From positions 745,004 through 809,003 of the forward strand of contig CALSPM010000002.1 of assembly GCA_943788235.1 (NCBI GenBank): a DNA stretch of 64,000 nucleotides. Reading direction: 5' to 3'. This document shows, piece after piece, positions 1 to 7,387 of this stretch. Below the pieces are notes generated by a model. It ran no database searches. It had not been told where the DNA came from and saw only the letters and a program-made list of their open reading frames with translations. The stretch is from an uncultured Cyclobacteriaceae bacterium (GTDB taxonomy: Bacteria > Bacteroidota > Bacteroidia > Cytophagales > Cyclobacteriaceae). Position 1 is the stretch's first letter. Each line of letters starts with the position of its first letter. Made by a program: the position numbers and the translations under genes.

Positions 1-13
1 GTATATTTGCTAC

Positions 14-301
14 ATGGGAAAATCTAAAGTAAAATTCAATCCAATTGGTGAAAAGGTATTGGTGGATGCCCACCCTCCAGAAACCAAAGTAAATGGGATA
101 ATTAGGGTTACCGATCTTGAACAAAACCGTAAGGGAACCGTGGTTGCGACAAACTCGGATACCGTAATTTATCTAAATGATGTGGTTGTATATGCTCCCA
201 CTGCTGTTGTGTCTATCACTATTGATGAAGAAGAATATCACTTTTTAATAAGGGAAGCTTGGCTTGATGAAAATTATGCATGCAACTACAGAAAATGGTA
301 A
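14..301 (+). CDS. GroES/Cpn10-like small protein (divergent)
   Basis: The 95-residue product follows the co-chaperonin GroES pattern: an N-terminal NPIGEKVLV strand resembling the GroES start (RPLxDRVLV), a charged loop with VNGII where GroES has its GGIVL mobile loop, then KGTVVATN, LNDVVVYAP and a final EEYHFLIREAWL strand. Family knowledge: GroES caps the GroEL ring, and phages also carry divergent versions. Unlike cellular GroES it has a short C-terminal extension ending YACNYRKW. No groEL lies beside it. A TATATTTG box (positions 2-9) matches the Bacteroidota -7 consensus and ends four bases before the ATG, so the message could be nearly leaderless; the window edge hides the -33 region. 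The GroES assignment is by pattern only and is moderately secure. Confidence 0.6.
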   Translation: MGKSKVKFNPIGEKVLVDAHPPETKVNGIIRVTDLEQNRKGTVVATNSDTVIYLNDVVVYAPTAVVSITIDEEEYHFLIREAWLDENYACNYRKW

Positions 302-341
302 ATTCAAACATTATTATCTCCAAAATCTATTATTTTAGAAT

Positions 342-644
342 ATGAAAAAGATTATGGCTAACAAGACTTGGCAAGATCCCAATAAAAGGCAGATTGAATT
401 TAAGGATGTTCCTCAATATACTATTAGACAAGCATGGCTAGGTGAAGGGTATTTATGCTCTTATTTTGATAGAGATCGTAATCTTCAAGTATATGATCAC
501 GATGCCTTTTATGAGCGAAACAAGGATAAAATTGATAATAACAAGAGCTGGAATAATCCCAATAGACAAGAAGTTACAGATGGACAGAAAAAGAAGCTAC
601 CCTATGGTGAAGAGAGCGAATTTCACGATTTAGAGCTAATTTAA
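342..644 (+). CDS. small unknown protein sharing a motif with the GroES-like protein
   Basis: This is a 100-residue hydrophilic protein of no recognised family. It carries IRQAWLGEGYLCSY, which matches the C-terminal IREAWLDENYACNY of the upstream GroES-like protein, so the two share a terminal module. It also has an internal repeat, NKTWQDPNKR near the N-terminus and NKSWNNPNRQ near residue 67. The start could be Met1 or Met5 (MANKTW); Met5 places the repeat right at the N-terminus. The next gene begins four bases after its stop, so the three plus-strand genes are probably co-transcribed. Confidence 0.6.
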   Translation: MKKIMANKTWQDPNKRQIEFKDVPQYTIRQAWLGEGYLCSYFDRDRNLQVYDHDAFYERNKDKIDNNKSWNNPNRQEVTDGQKKKLPYGEESEFHDLELI

Positions 645-648
645 ATAC

Positions 649-906
649 ATGGACAAAACCATAGATCAAAACAAAGCCAAGTATGAAAGCGAATCAAAGC
701 TTTTCAGCCACTATTCAAATTTCTTTGATGAATTTGTTGTTGAAGAATTTAGGAGAAAGCACAAGGCTGATACTTCATTTAAGGGACACAAGGCATTAAT
801 GCTCCAAATTGAAGCCTATGTTACGGAGAATATTAAGATTGAATCAAGGGAGGATTATGCAAATCTGGTGGATACTCTGAAGAACCTTGCTGAGAAGGAT
901 GATTAA
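649..906 (+). CDS. small unknown protein
   Basis: This 85-residue, highly charged, probably helical protein has no signal peptide or membrane segment and no family I recognise. It starts four bases after the preceding stop, which implies translational coupling, and it is convergent with the next minus-strand gene, whose stop lies one base away. Nothing in the sequence gives a function. Confidence 0.55.
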   Translation: MDKTIDQNKAKYESESKLFSHYSNFFDEFVVEEFRRKHKADTSFKGHKALMLQIEAYVTENIKIESREDYANLVDTLKNLAEKDD

Positions 907-907
907 A

Positions 908-1189
908 TCAATCTTCTTCCAAATCTAAATCTTCATCCAATTTTCGCTCCTCAAGGGCAAGGTAATTCCAACCCTCAGTGAGAATACGATTGACTTCATC
1001 CTCATCGGATCTTTCACCATATAGGAATTGAACATCGGCAATACCATTATAGAACTCCTCGTAATCAGCATACATGGCTATGCTTGAATTGAATCTAATG
1101 CTCACCCCTATTTCTAGGTTGATTAGGTATTCTGGATTGTCTTCACGCAAAGTGTTTTCACCCCAAAGCCAATGATCGTAGTTTGCCAT
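908..1189 (-). CDS. small acidic unknown protein
   Basis: This 93-residue, strongly acidic protein has a C-terminal half dominated by Asp and Glu (LEERKLDEDLDLEED at the end). There is no membrane segment and no recognised domain. It lies 26 bases downstream of the next minus-strand gene, so the two may be one transcript. Its acidic composition resembles DNA-mimic or immunity-type proteins, but that is only an analogy. Confidence 0.5.
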   Translation of the reverse strand: MANYDHWLWGENTLREDNPEYLINLEIGVSIRFNSSIAMYADYEEFYNGIADVQFLYGERSDEDEVNRILTEGWNYLALEERKLDEDLDLEED

Positions 1190-1215
1190 GAGGCTAAAGT
1201 AAGCATTCTAATTCC

Positions 1216-1560
1216 TTATCTAAGCTTTAGTGCTTTAGCCACCCTTGAAAATAGATTCAACTCATTCTTAAATGTTTGAATGTTCCTCATCCTCATTTCG
1301 AATGGGTCTTCATCCTCATCACTCCAAGAAATGATCATAACGGCATTATTTACCTCAACAGGGTTATGGTGGGTTATCTTCTTTACAAGCGTATAGGACT
1401 CCAATAGTATAGCCATCTCATCATTCGCTTCCACTGGTTCTTCATCATCTATTTGAACGTACTTGTTGTTGCCCTCTATAAACACACGCAGGTAGTGGAA
1501 TTCATTGGATGCTCTCCTACTTCGGTTTTTGATTTTGTAATAGCCTACCTCAAGATTCAT
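1216..1560 (-). CDS. unknown protein, 5'-truncated copy of the gene at 39515-39928
   Basis: The 114-residue product is closely similar over its full length to the C-terminal 114 residues of the gene at 39515-39928; both contain GYYKIKNRSRRASNEFHYLR and end RVAKALKL plus one basic residue. No known domain is seen. The distant copy reads through an N-terminal extension (FHFLEGLEYFRE then MNLD). Here the matching bases just upstream (about 1561-1600) still align but contain three in-frame stops, so this copy either uses the internal ATG as a shorter protein or is decaying. It is followed downstream by the acidic gene at 908. Confidence 0.6.
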   Translation of the reverse strand: MNLEVGYYKIKNRSRRASNEFHYLRVFIEGNNKYVQIDDEEPVEANDEMAILLESYTLVKKITHHNPVEVNNAVMIISWSDEDEDPFEMRMRNIQTFKNELNLFSRVAKALKLR

Positions 1561-1611
1561 TTAGCGAAATTACTCCAGTCCCTATAAAAAATGAAAATCT
1601 GTAGTGATAAA

Positions 1612-2211
1612 ACTATGGGGTTATTTGGTATTTGACTGCGGGTCCTGCGATGCGGAATCAGAATCCTCGATGGAGTGGGTCTAATATGTACGTTTTAAAT
1701 GGGTTTTTGACCTTGCTTTTCTACCGATTCATTAAAAACACCGTTTAAATGGTCTTCAACGCAATAAACAAGATTACTAATGGTTAACTAGCATACTTTG
1801 ATTTAATAATGCGAGAAGAAAAATAAAAATTGAATCCGTTTTGAATCGCAATAGCCTTACCCCTATATATATGGGTTTGCTAGTTCATCCCACCCCACCC
1901 CTTAAATGCCATTATCTCAAATGCTACCCTCAACCTTGTTTAGTCTCTACCCCTATGTATAGGAGAGTCTTTTATCATTCCGCAACCCTTACAATATTTG
2001 TGATGTCTTTGAATTATAGAATATCTTAAAAGTCTAAAGCCCTCCTTTTTACATTAGGTAGTAGTTCTTCTATTTATCCTTAATTAAGTACTTTAGAAGA
2101 GCTAATACTACCTCTCCATAGACAAGCTTTAAAGCTATTGTGAAGACGTATAGTATAGAATTATAATTCTTATTTAGCGGGAAAAGGAATGCTTTATAGA
2201 GGCTTATATGA
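1612..2211. repeat. Block A, copy 1: ~600 bp conserved non-coding repeat
   Basis: This gene-free stretch (inter-gene region 1561-2367) matches 40729-41314 in the same orientation at roughly nine of ten positions by eye. A 60-base run near 1627-1688 is almost invariant and GC-richer than its surroundings. It contains a hairpin at 1859-1878 (ACCCC, TA-rich loop, GGGTTT), a perfect palindrome AGCTTTAAAGCT at 2125-2136 and an AGAATTATAATTCT palindrome near 2155. The short open frame at 1841-2029 is not conserved in the other copy, which lacks the ATG and gains a stop, so the block is not protein-coding in that frame. It could be a structured RNA, a recombination or att-like region, or a decayed element end. 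Confidence 0.8.
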
Positions 2212-2367
2212 GTCTATGGATAATTGTTTACCCCCTTCTATAAGGATGCCAAAGACTATGTTGGAAGGAACGATTTTGTTAATAATTAGTCAGCGATTTT
2301 AAATTACTTTTTTAACGGTTAGTATAATAAGCGTTTTAATGCTGCTTATAACTTGTTATCACCGTTT

Positions 2368-3024
2368 TTAGTTTCTCAACTCTTCCATATCACCTATTAA
2401 CTCTTCAAGTTTTTTTATAACTCCACTATAAACTAGATTGATATCCCATGTGCCTATTATACCACCAAATAAGGCAAGTATAAATATTATAAAAGTTGCC
2501 CCAAATATCCCAATTAACGGTAATCCCAGAACCAACTGCATATCTGGATAATCTACAATTAGTTTGCTTACAAATTCTTTTCCTGGAATGTTCCCACCGA
2601 TATCTCCAAACCAAAATCCAAGTATGATGGCTATGAATATATATGGATAAAGGAAACGTGATAATTTTTCATTTACTGAAAGAAGATCTTTTATGAACTC
2701 ATTAAATGAGTTAAGGTATTGATAACTGGTATCTCCTGTATTAATGGCTTTTAGCTTTTTCATGAATCTTCCACTAACAGCAATTATTATTGCAAATGCG
2801 ATAAACATTAACACTCCCAAATAAGGTAATTTTGAAATAAAGGAGACAGGTAGAACAATAAGAGCAAATGCCGCTATTGCAATCCTATTTATCTGGTACA
2901 TTCTTTGAAATTTATCGATGATGTGCTTCGACTTTTGATTGTATAGATTATTGAGCTTAGGAGCAACTAATGCATCTTTTTTCAAAAACCCTTCTTTCCA
3001 TATCGATTCAATTGACTTTTCCAT
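2368..3024 (-). CDS. four-helix membrane protein paired with the ECF sigma factor
   Basis: This 218-residue protein has a ~45-residue soluble N-terminus (IWKEGFLKKDALVAPKLNNL), two hydrophobic helices near residues 48-68 and 70-87, a soluble linker, and two more helices near 125-140 and 165-190. It overlaps the end of the sigma-factor gene by 17 bases, so the two are translationally coupled. The arrangement fits a membrane-bound regulator or anti-sigma-like partner, but no zinc-binding anti-sigma motif is visible, so that role is inferred from context only. Confidence 0.7.
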   Translation of the reverse strand: MEKSIESIWKEGFLKKDALVAPKLNNLYNQKSKHIIDKFQRMYQINRIAIAAFALIVLPVSFISKLPYLGVLMFIAFAIIIAVSGRFMKKLKAINTGDTSYQYLNSFNEFIKDLLSVNEKLSRFLYPYIFIAIILGFWFGDIGGNIPGKEFVSKLIVDYPDMQLVLGLPLIGIFGATFIIFILALFGGIIGTWDINLVYSGVIKKLEELIGDMEELRN

Positions 3025-3499
3025 ATAATAATTTTTTTAGACGTTCTTTAATTCTTTTAATTCTCACACCAATATTATTTGGGTTGGTATCAATAATGTC
3101 TGCGATTTCCTGATAAGACTTTTCCTCTAGATAAAGTAAAATAACTCCTCTGTCAATCTCAGATAATTGCTTGATTGCATCATACAATTGATTAAGAGAT
3201 TCATCAACAAATTGATGGCCTTCTTCTATTTCTTCCTGAATTAAGGAATCAGATGCGAATTGCTGGTGGCTATTTTTCTTTTTCTTGAGCAAAGTCAGAC
3301 ACACATTCAATGATAGCCTATATACCCAAGTAGACCATTTAGACTGCTCACGGAAGTTGTCTCTGCTTTTCCAAATTTGTAAACATACTTCCTGATAGTA
3401 ATCTTCAAAATCTTCTTGGGTATTGGTGTATGCCCTGCATATCTTGATGATAATTGCGGCATAGGGTAAAATTGATGATGTATAAAAATCTCTACTCAC
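3008..3499 (-). CDS. ECF-type RNA polymerase sigma factor
   Basis: The 163-residue protein has the two-domain ECF sigma layout. Region 2 spans roughly residues 10-70 (DFEDYYQEVCLQIWKS, then SKWSTWVYRLSLNVC, the -10 recognition part). Region 4 spans roughly 105-160 (IKQLSEIDRGVILLYLEEKS, YQEIADI and an HTH ending in IKRIKERLKKLL). ECF factors redirect RNA polymerase to stress or surface genes and are usually held by a membrane anti-sigma protein; the overlapping downstream membrane gene fits that role. The pair is the cargo between blocks A and B, and the matching position in the second island carries unrelated genes. Confidence 0.88.
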   Translation of the reverse strand: MSRDFYTSSILPYAAIIIKICRAYTNTQEDFEDYYQEVCLQIWKSRDNFREQSKWSTWVYRLSLNVCLTLLKKKKNSHQQFASDSLIQEEIEEGHQFVDESLNQLYDAIKQLSEIDRGVILLYLEEKSYQEIADIIDTNPNNIGVRIKRIKERLKKLLYGKVN

Positions 3500-3859
3500 T
3501 ATTTTTTTCTTGGTTAGTGGCTCAAGTCAATAATTATTACACCTTATTAAATATTTTATTGTTTTGGATATGGGGTAATCGGAATTAATGAGTCCAATCT
3601 TATACTGAGTATTGGTGATAACGTTTAGCATACGAAATGTAATTTATCATTTTCTCTTAGGTCAAATTGATTGCTAAAAATAAGACTAACGAAACATCTC
3701 TAAAAATATGAGAGAAAAGGAGACTCAAGGATAGAATTTATTTAATCAGTTTTATGGTTGTTTTATTAATAATAACTTTTCAATTTTAATATTAATTTAT
3801 TTGGATTGAAAAATAAATTAGTTGTATTGTATCATACATAATTTCAAACTAACGTAAAT

Positions 3860-4192
3860 CACTTCAACACTCTCATGAAACACTTCCCTTTCTAACACTT
3901 CAAAATAAGCCTCAAACTCCTCCAATTTACGACTGTTAATCAAGGCTGTAGATTAATCTTTTTTTGTAAAATGAAGATTAGTGCCTTTACATTCAAGGAC
4001 CAGATCAATGAGGAGGAGGGCTAGAGAAAAGAGAGGAAATAATGACATATTATAGCACTAAAAATGGGGGTAATTTGAGGAGGTTTTGTGTTGAAATTTG
4101 ATGCAAATTTTTCTTCTACCCATCTTCTACCGACACTTTTTTTTGTCCCAAAAAGTGCTTATATTAGCTCTAAATAGGGATTATTTTTAAGA
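3860..4192. repeat. Block B, copy 1: ~330 bp conserved non-coding repeat
   Basis: This lies in the gene-free interval 3500-4238 and matches 42828-43157 in the same orientation. The best conserved parts are AATAAGCCTCAAACTCCTCC (about 3903), AATGAAGATTA (about 3969), TTCAAGGACCAGATC (about 3990) and a CATCTTCTACC tract near 4120. The rest of the interval (3500-3859) is AT-rich with nothing recognisable. The block sits immediately downstream of the convergent core gene at 4239, and the second copy sits the same way beside the porin gene at 43168. Function unknown. Confidence 0.75.
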
Positions 4193-4238
4193 GAAAGAGT
4201 TCAAATGATAATATCAATAATATACAAAGGATTGAGTC

Positions 4239-5261
4239 TTACATCCAGGGAGTATGCATAACTACACCCGTTCCATTTTCAGAGGAAAGTATCACCTCCC
4301 CGTTGTGAAAGCGAGGACCGGAAGCAATGTCGTTGCAGATGAGCAAGGGACCATCCATATCCACAAAATCTAGCATCGGCAATAATTGACTGATCGCTGA
4401 AATACCCACAGATGACTCGGTCATACAACCCACCATGACCATCAAGCCCATTGATTGTGCCTGAGCAATCATCTTCCGAGCCACCAACAAGCCTCCACAT
4501 TTCATTAATTTTATGTTTACCCCATGAAAGTAGCCTTTACAAGGTGCCACATCGGTCATTTCAATACAACTTTCATCGGCCATGATTGGTAAGGTGCTGT
4601 ATTTATAAACTTCGGCCATTCCCTCCCAATCTCCAGCCGCGAGGGGCTGCTCAATAAACTCTACGCCCAGCTCCTTAAAAGACTGAGCATATTCAATAGT
4701 TTGGGCAGCCGTCCAAGCACAATTGGCATCTACCCGGAAAACAGCATCTGTTGTTTTTCGAAGTGCTTTTACGATACTTAAATCATCATCGGTTCCCAAT
4801 TTTATTTTATAAACAGGCCAAGGAAAAGCCTTGATTTTTGATTCCATTTTGGAGAGCTCATCTATCCCAATCGTATAATTGGTCAAAGGCATGCGGGAGG
4901 TATCTAAATCCCAATATTGATGGATCGGAATTCCATTGATTTTACCATATAAATCATGTGCTGCAACATCCAATGTACACAAGGCAAAACTATTTCCTTG
5001 AAAAAAAGATTGTAAGTCTTCAATAAATAGCTCTAAAGACTCAAAAGGGGTTTTTTCAATATGATGCCTGTTTTTCTCCAGAATTTCAATGATGGATGCT
5101 ACAGGTCTTTGATAATACTTACTCGCTGTCGCTTCCCCAAAACCCATCTTACCCTGATGCTCAAGACCCACAATCAACGTCTGCTGAATGTTGCGTTGAT
5201 CATGCGCTATTTTGAAGGTGTCATATAGATGAAGATCAAAAGTTTTATAGTATAATTTCAT
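4239..5261 (-). CDS. dipeptide epimerase (enolase superfamily)
   Basis: This 340-residue enzyme is of the L-Ala-D/L-Glu epimerase type in the mandelate racemase/muconate lactonising branch. Visible residues are the KIK motif (Lys152, Lys154), three metal ligands in DANCAW (Asp178), EQPL (Glu204) and ADES (Asp229), the second-face lysine in NIKLMKCGG (Lys251), and a C-terminal DMDGP (301-304) typical of dipeptide epimerases. The likely role is epimerising peptidoglycan-derived dipeptides in the cytoplasm for recycling. I chose the ATG at 5261 (MKLYYKTF), not the upstream in-frame ATG, because enolase-superfamily homology starts there. Upstream is gene remnant 5525-5740. Confidence 0.9.
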   Translation of the reverse strand: MKLYYKTFDLHLYDTFKIAHDQRNIQQTLIVGLEHQGKMGFGEATASKYYQRPVASIIEILEKNRHHIEKTPFESLELFIEDLQSFFQGNSFALCTLDVAAHDLYGKINGIPIHQYWDLDTSRMPLTNYTIGIDELSKMESKIKAFPWPVYKIKLGTDDDLSIVKALRKTTDAVFRVDANCAWTAAQTIEYAQSFKELGVEFIEQPLAAGDWEGMAEVYKYSTLPIMADESCIEMTDVAPCKGYFHGVNIKLMKCGGLLVARKMIAQAQSMGLMVMVGCMTESSVGISAISQLLPMLDFVDMDGPLLICNDIASGPRFHNGEVILSSENGTGVVMHTPWM

Positions 5262-5524
5262 TTGATAAGTTTTTTTTAGAAAAGGAGTAATAACAGACCA
5301 CATCTTATTTATCCTCCAAGTAAAGATAATATATACCAATCCCATAAACGGCATCAGTACAGAATGCTAGATGATAATTGCTCCAATACATCATTAAGAT
5401 AAATACCCGCCAGAATAATCTCTACTAAATACCTTTGTGATTATATCAATTTTCTCAGAGGAACGCTCCAACCTATTTTCGTCCTTCTTTCAAGGTAAGA
5501 AGTCACATTTATGAAACCAAGTAT

Positions 5525-5740
5525 TCAGATTAGCTTCTGGAACCAGTACATTGTCTCCGTTGACTCAGGTAAAAACCCATTAAAATCCCGTTTCATTTTT
5601 GATGTAAAGAGGGGCTGTATTTCATCAAAACTCCTTTGCCATCCGGCGAAATAATCCGGTGGATATAAGGTCTATGATTGGGTCTGGCGTACTAGGTCAA
5701 AATAGTTCATTGGCCCCTTATAGGTATATTCCAATGATTC
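5525..5740 (-). pseudogene. decayed coding fragment, family not recognised
   Basis: The gap 5262-5936 has no intact gene. On the minus strand 5740 to 5525 reads as coding-like sequence (ESLEYTYKGPMNYFDLVRQ, then after an in-frame TAG, LYPPDYFAGWQRSFDEIQPL) ending at a TGA. Composition and aromatic spacing look like the C-terminal part of a real enzyme. No start or 5' half was found. The dipeptide epimerase follows on the same strand, so this may have been its operon partner. The rest of the gap shows nothing recognisable. Confidence 0.4.
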
Positions 5741-5936
5741 CTGATTTTCTATAATACAAAGATTGATTTCGCCTGCGTCTCTTTAAACTCGTTCCTTGAT
5801 TTTTGACAAGAAAAAAGAACAACCATGACCGCTGAAATATAAAAATAATTATTTCTCAAAGCTTTGATCATGCCTACTATTGATCCAAATATTAAAGCCC
5901 CACCTGATTATTCATCAAAAGAACGCCAATGAGCGA

Positions 5937-7061
5937 TCAAACTTTGGGCTCGATGGTGAATTCTGGAAGCCTTACTCTTTCGCCTCCATTCATCGCAGAT
6001 TCATGAGCGCATATCCCTACACACGTCCAATTAGCACTCTTTACGGCATTGGGCCAAGGTTCACGATCTTCTGCCAATGACGTGACAAACTCATGAACTA
6101 TGTGAGGGTGTGATCCACCATGTCCTCCCCCTTGCAGAAAAGAAAGATGCTTGTCATCTTGAATAGTTTTAGTAAAAGGTCTGATTTCTGGGGGTAATAA
6201 ATGCGCGAAATCAGGAATATTGATTCGTGATGGGATTTCATTTTCAGGTTTTTTAGCCGTATGAATAATATGTTCATCGCCCTCAACTAAGCCCCATTCG
6301 AATGATTTTTTTGTACCATAAATATCAAAAGATTCTCTATACTGTCGTGCCGTATCATATAAAAATCGCCATACTTGAGCTGAAAGATCCATCTCTTTGA
6401 TTTTGATATGACAAGATTCAACCGCAAAAGAATTACCAGAGAGCTGCCTGATTTCTTCATTCACGCTACCCGAACCGAAGCATGAGACGTACTCAGCACA
6501 ACCATTTACCAAACCCAGCACGGGAGAAACCACATGGGTAGCATAATGCATGGGTATCATTTTTTTCCAATAATCCGGCCAACCTTCCATATCTTGAGGG
6601 TGCGAGGCCTTCATAAACTGAATATCTCCAAGATCACCACGCTCATACATTTCCTTGATGAAAAAAAACTCCCTACTGTAGACCACTGTTTCGGCCATCA
6701 TGTATTTGAGCCCTGTGGCTTTAACCAATGAGACGATCTCTTCACATTCAGCGATCGCAGTAGCCATGGGAACTGTGCAAATCACATGCTTGCCAGATTT
6801 CAATGCTTCAATAGACATCCAGCCATGGTCACCAATGGGTGAATTGATGTGAACAAAATCTACCAAAGGGTCCCTCAAAACCTCTTGATAATCATCGTAC
6901 CGATTTTCAATATTGAAATGGTCCCCAATGCCCTTGAGTTCGGCCCGATCTCTCCGACAAATGCCATGGAGCATGGCATCTGGATGCTGCTGATAAATCG
7001 GAATAAATTCCGCTCCAAAACCAAGACCTACCAAGACTACCCTATACTTTCTCATACTCAA
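5937..7061 (-). CDS. Gfo/Idh/MocA family oxidoreductase
   Basis: The 374-residue protein has an N-terminal Rossmann fold (VVLVGLGFGAEF, residues ~8-19) followed by the Gfo/Idh dehydrogenase pattern (VDFVHINSPIGDHGWMSIEA, LKSGKHVIC) and a C-terminal alpha/beta domain with an HYATHVVSPVLG substrate-side segment. The family oxidises or reduces sugar-type substrates with NAD(P). The usual EKP motif after the HV segment is replaced by TVPMA, so the lysine that normally contacts cofactor and substrate is absent; this may be a distinct subfamily. Alternative start Met3. The stretch upstream (7062-7387) contains only the IS end at 7284-7369. Confidence 0.87.
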   Translation of the reverse strand: MSMRKYRVVLVGLGFGAEFIPIYQQHPDAMLHGICRRDRAELKGIGDHFNIENRYDDYQEVLRDPLVDFVHINSPIGDHGWMSIEALKSGKHVICTVPMATAIAECEEIVSLVKATGLKYMMAETVVYSREFFFIKEMYERGDLGDIQFMKASHPQDMEGWPDYWKKMIPMHYATHVVSPVLGLVNGCAEYVSCFGSGSVNEEIRQLSGNSFAVESCHIKIKEMDLSAQVWRFLYDTARQYRESFDIYGTKKSFEWGLVEGDEHIIHTAKKPENEIPSRINIPDFAHLLPPEIRPFTKTIQDDKHLSFLQGGGHGGSHPHIVHEFVTSLAEDREPWPNAVKSANWTCVGICAHESAMNGGERVRLPEFTIEPKV

Positions 7062-7283
7062 ACATCATTAGAAGTTGTATCTTATCATCATCCAGCATAA
7101 ACGGAAGTAAAGAATACTGGTCCCTTAACATATTGGAAATTACACCTACTAAATTATGAAATATTTTTAGAATGGAGCTCTGTTTTAATCAAAATAGCTA
7201 TCCGCGAAGTTTTGAACAAGGTAACGGAACCCACAGATGTATAAAAATAAAACTCTTGTCTGGCAAATGTTTTATTCAACCCG

Positions 7284-7369
7284 TTGTAGTTAAATTTGAG
7301 TGTTTACTCTGTGTAAAACACGCTCTTATAATTTAACTCTTATTAGTTCACTTTTGCTGACGGTATACA
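7284..7369 (-). repeat. solo IS3-family element end (no transposase)
   Basis: These 86 bases match 38364-38448 with only a few differences: the terminal inverted repeat (plus strand ends CGGTATACA) plus the untranslated leader that precedes orfA in the IS at 36975-38448. The match stops where orfA would begin, so this is an isolated element end in the 326 bp gap 7062-7387. It is oriented so that any promoter in the leader would read towards the Gfo/Idh gene. The rest of the gap is AT-rich with nothing recognised. Confidence 0.85.
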
Positions 7370-7387
7370 TTAATATTAATACCCATA

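Noticed and set aside
14..1560. toxin-antitoxin operon
   Set aside because: Small adjacent genes suggest it, but no toxin or antitoxin family motif is visible.
1841..2029. 62-codon open frame in block A
   Set aside because: The second copy of the block lacks its ATG and has an in-frame stop, so it is not conserved as coding.
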